Made by a program: the position numbers and the translations under genes. A DNA stretch of 64,000 nt from Saccharomonospora amisosensis (GTDB lineage: Bacteria; Actinomycetota; Actinomycetes; Mycobacteriales; Pseudonocardiaceae), in the NCBI RefSeq assembly GCF_011761185.1, contig NZ_JAAOYM010000001.1:2542001-2606000 (forward strand). Reading direction: 5' to 3'. The notes under the pieces are model-generated. The model ran no database searches, was not told where the DNA came from, and saw nothing but the letters and a program-made list of their open reading frames with translations. Shown in pieces: positions 7,359 through 16,705 of this stretch (its first letter is position 1; every line of letters begins with the position of its first letter).

Positions 7359-7703
7359 ATGGCCGACCGTGTTCTTCGTGGAAGCCGGTTGGGAGCGGTC
7401 AGCTACGAGACCGACCGCAATCACGACCTCGCCCCTCGACGTACCGTTCGCTACTCGTGTCCCAAGGGCCACGAGTTCGAGGTGCCGTTCTCGGACGATG
7501 CCGAGATTCCGTCGGTGTGGGAATGCCGGTTGCACGGCAGTGAGTCGGAGATCGTGGACGGCGGGCAGCCTGAGCCCAAGGAGGCCAAGCCCCCGAGGAC
7601 TCACTGGGACATGCTGCTCGAGCGACGTTCCATCCCGGAGTTGGAGGAGTTGCTCAACGAGCGACTCGCCGAGTTGAAGGGCAGGCGAGGCCGCACGGCG
7701 TAG
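7359..7703 (+). CDS. rbpA: RNA polymerase-binding protein RbpA
   Basis: RbpA binds the principal sigma factor and the RNA polymerase beta subunit and stabilises the open promoter complex. The 114-residue protein has the full RbpA layout: N-terminal tail, a core with the YSCPKGHE and WECRLHG cysteines (C36 and C58), a basic linker, and the C-terminal sigma-interaction helices (THWDMLLERRSIPELEELL). The start has GAAAGGA upstream. It is expressed from a SigR-type promoter with a short leader hairpin (7323-7340). A very strong terminator separates it from convergent ppm1. Confidence 0.97.
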   Translation: MADRVLRGSRLGAVSYETDRNHDLAPRRTVRYSCPKGHEFEVPFSDDAEIPSVWECRLHGSESEIVDGGQPEPKEAKPPRTHWDMLLERRSIPELEELLNERLAELKGRRGRTA

Positions 7704-7734
7704 CGGCCGCGAGCCGACCGCTCCCCCTTGGCAG

Positions 7735-7777
7735 GCGGCGGGCCCCCGCGACAGTGACTGTCGCGGGGGCCCGCCGC
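7735..7777. terminator. Bidirectional terminator between rbpA and ppm1
   Basis: A perfect 20-bp stem (7735-7754 with 7758-7777) closes on a 3-nt TGA loop between two convergent genes. It is the strongest hairpin in the window. Confidence 0.85.
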
Positions 7778-7787
7778 TGTCATGAGG

Positions 7788-8582
7788 TCAGCGCCGCACG
7801 CGTGACCGCGACGAGCGCAGCCCGCGCAGCAGCGTCCGCAGTTGCTCGGCCCGGTGGCGCAGGCCCCACTGCGCGACCTTCAGCGCGGCCTCCCCCACGA
7901 TCGAGCCGCTCATCTTCGACTCACCGGATTCCCGCTCGGTGAAGGTGATCGGCACTTCGAGCACGTCGAAGCCCGCCTGCACGGTGCGCCAGGTGAGGTC
8001 GATCTGGAAGCAGTAGCCCTGCGAGGTGACCTCGTCCAGTGCCAGCTTCTCCAGCACCGGTCGCCGGTAGGCGCGAAACCCCGCGGTGATGTCGTTGACC
8101 CGCACACCCAGCGCCAACTGGGAGTACAGGTTGGCCACCCGCGAGAGCAACTGGCGGTGCCTCGGCCAGTTGACGACGGCGCCGCCGGGCACGTAGCGGG
8201 ACCCGATGACCAGGTCGGCGTCGGCGAGGGCGGCCAGGACCCTCGGCAGGTCCTCCGGCGCGTGCGAGCCGTCGGCGTCCATCTCCACCAGCGTGGCGTA
8301 GCCGCGGTCGATCCCCCAGCGGAACCCGGTGATGTAGGCGGCGCCCAGTCCGGCTTTCTGGGTGCGGTGCAGCACGTGGACGCGGCTGTCGGCAGCGGCC
8401 AGCTCGTCGGCGACCTCGCCGGTGCCGTCAGGGCTGCCGTCGTCGACGACCAGTGCGTGGACCTGCGGGAGCGCGGCGTGTAGCCGTTCCAGCAGTGGCG
8501 TGAGGTTCTCCCGCTCGTTGTAGGTCGGGATGATCACCAGCACCGGGTCGATGGCGCCGGTATGGGGTTTCCCCTCCGCCAT
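7788..8582 (-). CDS. ppm1: Polyprenol monophosphomannose synthase (GT2)
   Basis: This 264-residue family 2 glycosyltransferase transfers mannose from GDP-mannose to polyprenyl phosphate, giving the lipid-linked donor used for lipoglycans and protein O-mannosylation. Motifs seen: [23 protein letters not shown], and the metal-binding VEMDADGSH; the conserved GSRYVPGG follows. It lacks its own membrane segments, so it works at the inner leaflet as a peripheral enzyme. It lies 16 bp downstream of lnt. In M. tuberculosis the two activities are one fused protein (Rv2051c); here they are separate genes in one operon. Confidence 0.93.
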   Translation of the reverse strand: MAEGKPHTGAIDPVLVIIPTYNERENLTPLLERLHAALPQVHALVVDDGSPDGTGEVADELAAADSRVHVLHRTQKAGLGAAYITGFRWGIDRGYATLVEMDADGSHAPEDLPRVLAALADADLVIGSRYVPGGAVVNWPRHRQLLSRVANLYSQLALGVRVNDITAGFRAYRRPVLEKLALDEVTSQGYCFQIDLTWRTVQAGFDVLEVPITFTERESGESKMSGSIVGEAALKVAQWGLRHRAEQLRTLLRGLRSSRSRVRR

Positions 8583-8598
8583 AGACTCCCCCTTCTCG

Positions 8599-10203
8599 TC
8601 ACGTGTCGTCGGCTACGGTGCGCCGCGTGCGCGGCCGGAGCACGAACCCGGTGACCACGGCGGCGAGCGCGGCACCGATGAGCACGTACTCGGTCCACGC
8701 ACCGAGTCGATCCGACAGCGTAGTCTCCTGCCGCAGTGGCACGTCGGCCACCAGCGTCGCCGCGGTGTACAGGCTGGTCGACTGCTGAACGCTGCCGTCG
8801 GGTGCCACGATCGCGCTGATCCCGCTGGTTGCCGCCACGACGGCGGCCCTGCCGTGTTCGACGGCACGTAGCCGGGACATGGCCAGTTGCTGGTGGCTCA
8901 TCTCCCCCGGCCCGTACCAGGCGTTGTTGGTTGGCACGACCAGCAGTTGCGCGCCCGCGTCGACCGCGTCGCGGGAGGGATAGTCGTAGGCGACCTCGTA
9001 GCAGATCACCGGCCCGGCCCTGGTTCCCGCGACGTCGAGGGCGCCCGCATCGGTACCCCAGCGCATGTCGCGGGTGTTGTCCAGGAACGGGGTGAACCAC
9101 TTCGCGATCGACCGCATCGGGACGTACTCGGCGAAGGGCACCAGTTCCTGCTTGGCGTAGCGCTGCGTCGGCCCGACGCCGGGTTGCCAGGCGATGACGG
9201 CGTTCTCGGTCTGCCCACCCTCGCCCGGCTGGTAGAGCGCACCGATGAGGGTGGGCGTGTCCAGTTCGTCGACGAGGGCGTCGATGGTGGGGTCGTCGCC
9301 GAGGACGTCGGTGGCGGTCTCCGGCCAGACCACCAGGTCAGGCCGGGGCAGTGTGCCGTCCCGAATGTCGGCGGCGAGTTTCTCGGTTTGTGCGAGGTGG
9401 TTGGCGCGGACGATGTCGCGTGCACCGAGCAGGCCTAGCCCGAGGTCGGGGGCGTTGCCCTGCACCACGGCGACGGTGCGGGTGCCGGTTTGCGCCTCGG
9501 TGCCGACGGCTGGCCACACGGCCAGGCCCGCGACGGCGGGGAGCACGGTGGCCAGCGCGGGCGCGATCCAGCCACGGTGGGGTCGCCAGTCTCGCTCGCG
9601 GGCGCGCACGATCCACTGCGCGAGGCCGAAGCCGGTCACCAGCACGGCGAAGCCGACCAGCGGGACCCCGCCGACCGAGGCCAGCGAAAGGAACGCGCCT
9701 TCGGGCTGGCTGAAGCCGACCCTGCCCCAGGGGAAGCCGTTGGTCGGCCAGCGCGAGCGTGCGGCTTCCTGCAGCAGGAACACCAGTGCCAGCCACACGG
9801 GCGCGCCGGGCAGCCTTGCCACGAACGGCATCAGCCAGCAGGCGGCGCCGAGGTAGATCGCCAGTACGGTCGACAGTCCGAGCCAGGGGGCGGAACCGAA
9901 CTCGTCGCCGAGGAAGTTCTCGATCCAGATCAGGTGGGCGAGGTAGAACGCCAGCCCGAACACGGTGCCGTAGCCCGCGCTGCCCCACGGGCCGCGACCG
10001 TGCAGCACCAGGCCGAGGCCGGTGAAGGCCAGCGGGGCCAGCCACCACAGCGGGCGGGGTTCGAAGCTGGCGAAGAACACCAGACCCGATGCCGCGGCCA
10101 GGGCGAGGCGGCCGAGCACGGGCAGGAGTCGCCGCAGCCGAGCCCGGCGTGGCTGTTGCGTGGTGGTCACGGGGGTCGCTGGGGTCGCGGCCGTGGCGGT
10201 CAC
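8599..10203 (-). CDS. lnt: Apolipoprotein N-acyltransferase
   Basis: Lnt adds the third acyl chain to the N-terminal cysteine of lipoproteins. The 534-residue protein has six to eight N-terminal membrane segments (about 25-220), a nitrilase-like periplasmic domain, and a final membrane segment near 505. The catalytic triad is recognisable: Glu in VVWPETATD, Lys in [10 protein letters not shown], Cys in [12 protein letters not shown]. It starts at GTG, 9 bp after the amidohydrolase gene, and precedes ppm1. Confidence 0.94.
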   Translation of the reverse strand: MTATAATPATPVTTTQQPRRARLRRLLPVLGRLALAAASGLVFFASFEPRPLWWLAPLAFTGLGLVLHGRGPWGSAGYGTVFGLAFYLAHLIWIENFLGDEFGSAPWLGLSTVLAIYLGAACWLMPFVARLPGAPVWLALVFLLQEAARSRWPTNGFPWGRVGFSQPEGAFLSLASVGGVPLVGFAVLVTGFGLAQWIVRARERDWRPHRGWIAPALATVLPAVAGLAVWPAVGTEAQTGTRTVAVVQGNAPDLGLGLLGARDIVRANHLAQTEKLAADIRDGTLPRPDLVVWPETATDVLGDDPTIDALVDELDTPTLIGALYQPGEGGQTENAVIAWQPGVGPTQRYAKQELVPFAEYVPMRSIAKWFTPFLDNTRDMRWGTDAGALDVAGTRAGPVICYEVAYDYPSRDAVDAGAQLLVVPTNNAWYGPGEMSHQQLAMSRLRAVEHGRAAVVAATSGISAIVAPDGSVQQSTSLYTAATLVADVPLRQETTLSDRLGAWTEYVLIGAALAAVVTGFVLRPRTRRTVADDT

Positions 10204-10212
10204 TCGTCCAGC

Positions 10213-11838
10213 CTATTCGCCGGAGGTGAACTCGTCGTAGATCACCCGGCCCGCCAGCACGGTGCGTAGGCAGCGCGGCAGCTTCTCGCCCGGGTCCAGT
10301 GGGGGCAGTCCGGGCACCCGGGCGCGGGGGTCGGTGGACCAGCGTTGCACGCGGGTGTCGGGGGTGGCCACCACCAGTTCGGTGGCGTCCCAGATGGCGT
10401 AGTGGGCGGGGGCGCCGGGCACCAGGCTGCCGGTGTTGCCGTCGCGGTTGCCGGCGGCGCGGTGACCGGCACGGGTGTGGGCGTTGAACGCGGCCCTTGC
10501 CGATATGCCCGCGCCGGGTGTGCGGTGGTGCACGGCGGCCCGCACGGTGGCCCACGGGTCGAGCAGGGTGACGGGCGCGTCGGAGCCGAACGTCAGCAGC
10601 AAGCCCTCGGCGGCGAGTGTGGCGAACGGGTTCAGCGTGGTCGCGCGGTCGGGTCCGAGCCGGGTGGCGTACATGCCGTCGCGGCCGCCCCAGGCCGCGT
10701 CGAACAGTGGTTGCACCGACGCGGTGACACCCCAGCCGGCCAGTTGGCGTGCCTGCTCGCGGTCGATCATCTCCACGTGCTCCAGCCGGTGTCCGCGCGC
10801 GGCCAGCCGTGCCCGTCCGGCGCCGTTCGCGCCGAGCGCCTTCTCCGCGAGGGCGAAGCCCGCGACGACCTCGGTGACGGCCGCGTCACCGATGACGTGG
10901 AACCCGGCCTGGATTCCCGCCTCGGTGCAGGTAACGAGGTGATCGGCGATGGCGGCGGCGTCGAGGTAGCGTGCGCCGGTGGTGTGTGGCCGGTCGGCGT
11001 AGGGCTGGTGCAGCGCGGCGGTGGCCGAGCCCAGCGCCCCGTCGACGAACAGGTCCCCTGCCAGGCCGCGCGCACCGAGGCGGTGGGCCAACTCCGCGGC
11101 ACCCAACTCGCCCCAGTAGGCGATGACCTCGGGCACGTCCGGCTGTCGCGCCAGTGCCAGCAGGGCACGCAGGTCGTCCTCACCGGAGATGTCCGGGCCC
11201 GCGCATTCGTGGACGCTGGCGATGCCCGCCGCTGCCGCCGCGCTCAGGAACGCCTGCTGGGCGCGGCGGCGCTGCTCCCCGGTGATGGCGGCTCGCGCCG
11301 CGCGGCGAACCCGGTGGTGGGCCGCACGGGTCAGTGGGCCCTGCGGTGACCAGCCGTCGGCACGCTCGGCGTCGGGGGCAAGCGCGAGCAGCGCGGTGGA
11401 GACCAGCGCGGAATGCGCGTCGACGCGGGTGAGGTACACCGGCACGCCGCCCGCGGCCTCGTCGAGTTCGGTGCGGCTGGGTAGCCGCGGGCTGCTCCAG
11501 GTGGTCTCGTCCCAGCCGTGCGCGAGCAACACCTCGCCGGGAGTGGCGGCCGCGCGGACGGCGGCGAGCAGTTCCCCGGAGTCGCCGACCCCGGAAAGGT
11601 CGAGGCCGGTGAGATGCAGCCCGGTGGCGGTGGCGTGCACGTGGGCGTCGACGAACGCGGGCGTGACCAGCGCGCCGTCGAGTCGCACGACCTCCGCGTC
11701 GGGGTGCAGTGCCTTGCCTGGTTCGTCCTGCCCCACCCAGACCACGGTGTCGCCGGTGACGGCCATGGCGGTGGCATCGGGCGTGCTCGGCGAGTGGATG
11801 CGGCCCCCGACGAGCAGGGTGGTGTCGGTTGTGCTCAC
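10213..11838 (-). CDS. Amidohydrolase family protein (YtcJ-like)
   Basis: This 541-residue metal-dependent hydrolase belongs to the Amidohydro_3 branch. Evidence is the N-terminal beta-sandwich (LLVGGRIHSP), the DAHVHATATG metal motif near residue 65, the late GSDAPV motif, and the C-terminal return of the beta-sandwich with NTGSLVPGAPAHYAIWD. Family members hydrolyse exocyclic amides or N-formyl groups, but the substrate cannot be assigned. It is the first gene of the amidohydrolase-lnt-ppm1 operon. Confidence 0.88.
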   Translation of the reverse strand: MSTTDTTLLVGGRIHSPSTPDATAMAVTGDTVVWVGQDEPGKALHPDAEVVRLDGALVTPAFVDAHVHATATGLHLTGLDLSGVGDSGELLAAVRAAATPGEVLLAHGWDETTWSSPRLPSRTELDEAAGGVPVYLTRVDAHSALVSTALLALAPDAERADGWSPQGPLTRAAHHRVRRAARAAITGEQRRRAQQAFLSAAAAAGIASVHECAGPDISGEDDLRALLALARQPDVPEVIAYWGELGAAELAHRLGARGLAGDLFVDGALGSATAALHQPYADRPHTTGARYLDAAAIADHLVTCTEAGIQAGFHVIGDAAVTEVVAGFALAEKALGANGAGRARLAARGHRLEHVEMIDREQARQLAGWGVTASVQPLFDAAWGGRDGMYATRLGPDRATTLNPFATLAAEGLLLTFGSDAPVTLLDPWATVRAAVHHRTPGAGISARAAFNAHTRAGHRAAGNRDGNTGSLVPGAPAHYAIWDATELVVATPDTRVQRWSTDPRARVPGLPPLDPGEKLPRCLRTVLAGRVIYDEFTSGE

Positions 11839-11935
11839 GGGTTGAGTCTGCCAGCTCTACCCGGGAGAGAAGATTTGTGCCTACTCATAGATATGGCAGG
11901 ATATTTTCACGACATAACCAACATTAGGAGCAGAT

Positions 11936-13315
11936 GTGACTGCGATCCAGGAACCTGCTACCGAGCTTCCCGAGCAGCCCTACACCTACCGGCGTGCCGA
12001 GTTGGTCGAACCCGACTGGCGCCGGTTCCCCGGCTGGCGGGATGTCACCGAGGCCGAGTGGCGCGATGCCCAGTGGCAACGGGTGCACTGTGTGCGAAAC
12101 GTCAAGCAGTTGCGCTCCGTGCTCGGGGACCTGCTCGACGAGCGCTTCTACGCCGATCTCCTCGACGACCAGCGGCACGCGGCGACGATGTCGATGTTGC
12201 TGCCGCCGCAACTGCTCAACACCATGGCTGCGCACGCCGGGTCGGACCCCGGCAAGGTCACCGACGCCTTCTACGCCGACCCGGTCCGCCGCTACATGCT
12301 GCCCGTGCTCAGCGACCGTGACCCGGACTGGCCGAGCCACCCGTACTCGCAGCGCGACTCGCTGCACGAGGCCGAGATGTGGGCCGTGGAGGGACTGACC
12401 CACCGCTACCCCACCAAGGTGCTGGCCGAGCTGCTGTCCACCTGCCCGCAGTACTGCGGGCACTGCACCCGCATGGACCTGGTCGGCAACTCCACCGAGC
12501 AGGTCGACAAACACAAGCTCAGCCTCAAACCGGTGGATCGCCAGGACGCCATCGTCGACTACCTCAAGCGCACCCCCGGGGTGCGTGACGTGGTGGTCTC
12601 CGGCGGCGATGTGGCCAATGTTCCCTGGCACCAACTCGAGGCGTTCCTGATGCGGTTGCTCGACATCGACACCGTGCGCGACATCAGGCTCGCGACCAAG
12701 GCCCTCGCCGGCCTGCCGCAGCACTGGCTGCAACCCAAGGTCGTGGAAGGGCTGGCGCGGGTGGCGGGAACCGCCCGCCGTCGCGGGGTCAACCTCGCGA
12801 TCCACACCCACGTCAACCACGCGAACTCGGTGACTCCGCTGGTGGCGGAGGCCGCGCGGACAGCGCTGGATGTGGGCGTGCGCGACGTGCGCAACCAGGG
12901 TGTGCTCATGCGCGGGGTCAACGACACGCCCGCTCAATTGCTGGACCTGTGTTTCGCGTTGCAGGACGAGGCCAACATCGCGCCCTACTACTTCTACATG
13001 TGCGACATGATCCCGGGCGCGGAGCACTGGCGGCTAGCCGTGTGGCAGGCGCAGGAACTGCAACACGCCATCATGGGCTACCTGCCCGGCTACGCCACCC
13101 CCCGCATCGTGTGCGACGTGCCCTACGTGGGCAAACGCTGGGTGCACCAGGTCGCCGAGTACGACCGGGAACGCGGTATCTCCTACTGGACGAAGAACTA
13201 CCGCACCGGCATCGAACACGACGACCCGGAGGCGCTGGCCCGCCGCTACCCCTACTACGACCCGATCTCCACCCTGCCCGAGGCGGGCAAGGCCTGGTGG
13301 CGGGCCGCGGACTGA
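11936..13315 (+). CDS. Lysine 2,3-aminomutase-like radical SAM/PLP enzyme (KamA family)
   Basis: The 459-residue protein has the radical SAM cluster motif C170-x3-C174-x2-C177 (CPQYCGHC). By hand alignment to the clostridial enzyme, K400 (in PYVGKRW) matches the PLP lysine, while D312 and D357 (in FYMCDM) match the two Asp residues that hold the side-chain amine of lysine. Glutamate aminomutases carry Lys and Asn there, so lysine or a similar diamine is the better substrate guess. The product would be beta-lysine, an osmolyte or antibiotic building block. GTG start with AGGAG upstream. The leader is unusually AT-rich. It stands alone. Confidence 0.85.
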   Translation: MTAIQEPATELPEQPYTYRRAELVEPDWRRFPGWRDVTEAEWRDAQWQRVHCVRNVKQLRSVLGDLLDERFYADLLDDQRHAATMSMLLPPQLLNTMAAHAGSDPGKVTDAFYADPVRRYMLPVLSDRDPDWPSHPYSQRDSLHEAEMWAVEGLTHRYPTKVLAELLSTCPQYCGHCTRMDLVGNSTEQVDKHKLSLKPVDRQDAIVDYLKRTPGVRDVVVSGGDVANVPWHQLEAFLMRLLDIDTVRDIRLATKALAGLPQHWLQPKVVEGLARVAGTARRRGVNLAIHTHVNHANSVTPLVAEAARTALDVGVRDVRNQGVLMRGVNDTPAQLLDLCFALQDEANIAPYYFYMCDMIPGAEHWRLAVWQAQELQHAIMGYLPGYATPRIVCDVPYVGKRWVHQVAEYDRERGISYWTKNYRTGIEHDDPEALARRYPYYDPISTLPEAGKAWWRAAD

Positions 13316-13323
13316 ACCGCACC

Positions 13324-13360
13324 GAAGGTGTCACCACCGGCACTCGGTGGTGACACCTTC
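13324..13360 (+). terminator. Terminator after the aminomutase gene
   Basis: A perfect 16-bp stem (13324-13339 with 13345-13360) with a 5-nt loop begins 9 bp after the stop codon. Confidence 0.75.
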
Positions 13361-13436
13361 ACCTCCACCGACCACGATGGTCCGGTCACGGCGGGGCGGC
13401 CCAAGCGATCACCGGTTTTGCGTACACTCGTCCCCG

Positions 13437-14519
13437 ATGTCGCGCTCTCGCTGGTGGCTGGCGGGCCTTGCGCTCGCCGGTGTCGTCGTGCTGGTCGCGG
13501 TCCTCGTACTTGTCGATGTCGGCGATCAGGGCCCCACCGATCGGCCCGGCCCGCCGGGCACCGGGCCGCTGACCGTGGTTTCCATGGGTGACAGCACGAT
13601 CTCAGGCGAGGGCGCAGGCGACTACACCCCGCGGACCAGCGGTCGAGGCGGCAACTGGTGCCACCGCTCGACTAACGCGCTGGTGCACAAGGTGCGCTAC
13701 GGCGGCGCCGTCGAGTCGGTCAACCTGGCGTGCTCGGGCGCACCGTCAGGACACGTCGCACTCGGCGACGTCAAGCAGTACACGGAGCCGTCGCAGGCTG
13801 CCCAGCTTCGCGAACTGGTGAAGACCCACCGTGTGGTGGCCGTTGTCGTCGCCATCGGCGCCAACGACGAGCCGCACTTCTCCCGGCTGATCTCGGAATG
13901 CTTCACCGCGTGGTTCATGGAGACCGGTTCCCCGTGCAGTGAGCGCATCAAGGCGGACTGGCAGTCCCGCGTCGACGCGATGGTGCCGAAGGTGACGGCC
14001 GCGTTGCGCGACATCCGGACGGTGCTGCGGCAGGCCGGTTACGACCGCGAGGACTACGAACTGCTGTTGCAGTCCTACGCCTCGCCGATCGGCGCGGACA
14101 TCCCCGAAACCCTGCGTAACCTCAACGGCTGCCCGTTCCGGGTGGACGACCTGAAGTGGGTTGAGCAGACCGGGGCGGTGTCGCTGTCGGCGGGCCTGCG
14201 GCGGGCTGCAGGCCAGGCCGGTGCCCGGTTCCTCGACCTTTCCCGCGCCGGGGAGGGACATGAGGCGTGCAGCGGCGGCGACCGTGCCGACAACGAGTGG
14301 TTCACCCGCTTCACGGTGCAGTGGGACGACCTCAAGGTCGTGGAGCGCGCCTCGCACGCGCTGCAGGAGTCGTTCCACCCCAACGCCAAGGGCCATGAGC
14401 AGTTCGCCCGCTGCGTCAGCGAGTTCCTGGCCACCAACGATCCCGCCGCCGCCTGCCTGGAGGGGCAGGACGGCAACCTGCACGCCGCGCCGTCACCGGC
14501 CGCGCGGGGCAACAGCTGA
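13437..14519 (+). CDS. Secreted or membrane-anchored SGNH/GDSL hydrolase
   Basis: The 360-residue product starts with a signal anchor (residues 8-28) and then an SGNH esterase domain. The block I nucleophile is Ser53 in MGDSTISGEG, block III is IGANDEP, and the C-terminal His is in SFHPNAKGHEQF. Several cysteines suggest disulfides outside the membrane. Family members are lipases or acetylesterases acting on cell-envelope or polymer esters. The ATG follows TACACT (13423-13428) by 8 nt, suggesting a leaderless mRNA and excluding the upstream in-frame ATGs. Confidence 0.83.
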   Translation: MSRSRWWLAGLALAGVVVLVAVLVLVDVGDQGPTDRPGPPGTGPLTVVSMGDSTISGEGAGDYTPRTSGRGGNWCHRSTNALVHKVRYGGAVESVNLACSGAPSGHVALGDVKQYTEPSQAAQLRELVKTHRVVAVVVAIGANDEPHFSRLISECFTAWFMETGSPCSERIKADWQSRVDAMVPKVTAALRDIRTVLRQAGYDREDYELLLQSYASPIGADIPETLRNLNGCPFRVDDLKWVEQTGAVSLSAGLRRAAGQAGARFLDLSRAGEGHEACSGGDRADNEWFTRFTVQWDDLKVVERASHALQESFHPNAKGHEQFARCVSEFLATNDPAAACLEGQDGNLHAAPSPAARGNS

Positions 14520-14542
14520 CCGACGACCGCCTCGCGGCGGTC

Positions 14543-14842
14543 TCACAGGTCCAGCGCAGCGCGCAGCGCGCTGTCGATCTGCTCCTGCACGTCGGCGCCG
14601 ATCTCGGCGACGCACCGGTCCAGCCATGGCCGATAGACCCGGGTGAGGTTCAACGTGGACACCCAGTAGCGGCCGTCGACGGCCACGCCGAGGATGTCCT
14701 GCGGGTCGTAGTCGAGCAACTCGGTGCCCAGCAGCCACGGCCGCTGCGAGTCGTTGATGCCGTCCGACGACAGCAGCAGCAGCTGGCGGGCGTGAGCCTG
14801 TTGTGTTGGCGGGTGGTAGGTCCAGACCTCACCCCTGCGCAC
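14543..14842 (-). CDS. MazF/PemK-like toxin of a type II toxin-antitoxin pair
   Basis: The 99-residue protein begins (V)RRGEVWTYHPP, the typical opening of the MazF/PemK/CcdB-like barrel, and continues with RQLLLLSSDGINDS and a long ELLDYDPQDILGVAVDG stretch. Such toxins cut mRNA or poison gyrase; which applies here is not clear. The GTG start has GGAGGA 6 nt upstream and overlaps the 3' end of the upstream antitoxin gene by 14 nt, the coupled order expected of a TA operon. It lacks the conserved Pro-Gly of canonical MazF, so it may be a divergent subfamily. Confidence 0.75.
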   Translation of the reverse strand: MRRGEVWTYHPPTQQAHARQLLLLSSDGINDSQRPWLLGTELLDYDPQDILGVAVDGRYWVSTLNLTRVYRPWLDRCVAEIGADVQEQIDSALRAALDL

Positions 14843-15056
14843 GCAGCTCCTCCAGCGCGGCGGCCAGCTCCACCTCATCGCCGTGCGCCTTGCCGTGGGC
14901 GTCCTCGGTCGTGGGCCGGTAGCCGGTGCGCACCGCTTCCCGGCGCGCGGCCTTCGACAGCCACGACGAGACCGACACCCCGTCGGCCTTGGCTGCCCGC
15001 TCGGCGAACTCCAGCGCGCTCGCGTCCAGCGACAGGGTCACCTTGCGTGTTGCCAT
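14829..15056 (-). CDS. Antitoxin, ribbon-helix-helix-like
   Basis: This 75-residue protein starts MATRKVTLSLDASALEFAER, a typical ribbon-helix-helix N-terminus (short beta strand then two helices), followed by an acidic disordered tail that would wrap the toxin. A TACGAT -10 box (15064-15069) sits 7 nt before the ATG at 15056, pointing to a leaderless mRNA; the alternative ATG at 15065 would overlap that box. It should neutralise the overlapping toxin and repress the operon. Confidence 0.75.
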   Translation of the reverse strand: MATRKVTLSLDASALEFAERAAKADGVSVSSWLSKAARREAVRTGYRPTTEDAHGKAHGDEVELAAALEELRAQG

Positions 15057-15087
15057 ACCAATCATCGTACCGCTCACCGTGCCGTCC

Positions 15088-15537
15088 TCACAGTGTCGGT
15101 GAGCGGCCTTCGAACGGTGTGGACAGCACCACGGTGGTGCGGGTCGAGACCTTGGCCGCTTCCCGGATGCGCCGCAGCAGATCCTCCAGCGCCAGTGGTG
15201 AGGCAACCCGCACCAGCAGCACGTAGGACTCGTCGCCCGCCACCGAATAGCACGACTCGATCTCGCTGATGTGCTCCAGGCGCTGCGGGTAGTCGTCGGG
15301 CGCGGCCGGGTCATTGGGCGTCAGCGAGATCAGCGCGGTCAGCGGCAGCCCGATCTGCTCACCATCGAGCTTGGCGGTGTAGCCCTTGATCACCCCGCGT
15401 TGCTCGAGCCTGCGCACCCGCTGGTGCACCGCCGACACCGACAGCCCTACCCGCTCGGCCAGGTCGGTGAAGCTGCACCGGCCGTCGGCGGCCAGCTCCC
15501 TGACGATCGCCTGGTCCAGCGGTTCCAGTGCCCCCAC
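15088..15537 (-). CDS. Lrp/AsnC family transcriptional regulator
   Basis: The 149-residue regulator has an N-terminal winged helix-turn-helix (LDQAIVRELAADGRCSFTDLAERVGLS, then VHQRVRRLEQRGVIKGY) and a C-terminal RAM/AsnC ligand-sensing domain. Such proteins sense amino acids. The GTG start lies 2 bp beyond the stop of the upstream M24 peptidase gene, so the two are probably cotranscribed. A link to amino acid salvage is an inference from that pairing. Confidence 0.88.
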   Translation of the reverse strand: MGALEPLDQAIVRELAADGRCSFTDLAERVGLSVSAVHQRVRRLEQRGVIKGYTAKLDGEQIGLPLTALISLTPNDPAAPDDYPQRLEHISEIESCYSVAGDESYVLLVRVASPLALEDLLRRIREAAKVSTRTTVVLSTPFEGRSPTL

Positions 15538-15539
15538 CG

Positions 15540-16694
15540 TCAGGCATCCAGCACGGTGAGTTCGTGCGGCCGGTTGTTCAACGGCTCGGCGCCGTCGGAG
15601 GTCACCACCACGATGTCCTCGATGCGCGCGCCCCACCGGCCCGCCCGGTAGACGCCCGGCTCAACGCTGAACGCCATCCCCGGTTCCAACGGCAGGTCGT
15701 TGCCGCCCACCAGGTAGGGCTCCTCGTGCACGTCCAGCCCGATCCCGTGGCCGGTGCGGTGGATGAAGTACTCCCCCAGGCCCGCCCCGGCGATGATGTC
15801 GCGCGCCGTGGCGTCGACATCCTGTGCCGTCACGCCGGGCGCCACGGCCGCCACGGCCTCCCGCTGCGCTCGCAGCAGCACCGCGTAGCTGTCGGCCACG
15901 TCGGGTTCGCTGGGTTGGCCCACCGCGTAGGTGCGGGTGCAGTCGGAGTTGTAGCCCTCGGGGATGGGGCCGCCGATGTCCACCACGACGACGTCGCCTC
16001 GCTGTATCACGCGATCGGACACGTCGTGGTGCGGGCTGGCGCCGTTGGGCCCGGACCCGACGATCACGAACTCGGCGCTGGCGTGGCCCTCGGCCACGAT
16101 GGCCTCGGCGATGTCGGCGCCGACCTCGGCTTCGGTGCGGCCCGGTCGCAGCCACTCGCCCATCCGGGCGTGCACGCGGTCGATGGCTTCGGCGGCCGTG
16201 CGCAGTGCCGCGATCTCGGCCGCGTCCTTGCGCATCCGCAGCTGGCGCAGCACGGGGCCCGCCAGTACCTGTTCGGCCGCACCCAGTGCGTCGCGCAGGC
16301 CCAGCACGTGCAGCGCGACCATGGTGTCGCTGACCGCCACCCTGCGCGAGCCCGCGAGCCGGTCGGCCACCATCCGGTAGGGGTCCTCGCCGTCCACCCA
16401 GGTAACCAGTTCGACGCCGAGGTCGTCGGTGGGCACGTCGGCGTAGCCGGGTGCCTCCAGCTTCGGCAGCACCAGCGCGGGGGTTGTGGATTCGGACTCC
16501 GCTGACGGAACCACCAGCGCGGTCAACCGCTCGAACGAGCCGCCCGCCTGTCCGATGAGATAGCGCAGATCCGATCCCGGTGCGACGAGCAGCGCGTCGG
16601 TCCTGGCGTCGGCAGCCGCGCCGCGGGCGCGGTCCAGCCGCGCGCGGAGGGTGGCGGCATCAGGGGCTGGCGTGTGCAACGATCGGCGCGACAT
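15540..16694 (-). CDS. Xaa-Pro dipeptidase/aminopeptidase (M24B)
   Basis: The 384-residue peptidase has a creatinase-like N-terminal domain (1-150) and a pita-bread catalytic domain. Metal ligands are visible in VVVVDIGGP, NSDCTRTY, HRTGHGIGLDVHEEP, SVEPGVY and RIEDIVVV. It splits dipeptides or N-terminal residues before proline in the cytosol. The ATG at 16694 overlies no conserved upstream coding. It corresponds in position to the PepE-like gene near the exonuclease gene in M. tuberculosis. Confidence 0.9.
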   Translation of the reverse strand: MSRRSLHTPAPDAATLRARLDRARGAAADARTDALLVAPGSDLRYLIGQAGGSFERLTALVVPSAESESTTPALVLPKLEAPGYADVPTDDLGVELVTWVDGEDPYRMVADRLAGSRRVAVSDTMVALHVLGLRDALGAAEQVLAGPVLRQLRMRKDAAEIAALRTAAEAIDRVHARMGEWLRPGRTEAEVGADIAEAIVAEGHASAEFVIVGSGPNGASPHHDVSDRVIQRGDVVVVDIGGPIPEGYNSDCTRTYAVGQPSEPDVADSYAVLLRAQREAVAAVAPGVTAQDVDATARDIIAGAGLGEYFIHRTGHGIGLDVHEEPYLVGGNDLPLEPGMAFSVEPGVYRAGRWGARIEDIVVVTSDGAEPLNNRPHELTVLDA

Positions 16695-16705
16695 GGGTGC
16701 AAAGC

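Noticed and set aside
9338-10555. 400-codon alternative frame over lnt and the amidohydrolase gene
   Set aside because: It spans the boundary of two well-supported genes in another frame and is mostly Arg/Pro/Ala.
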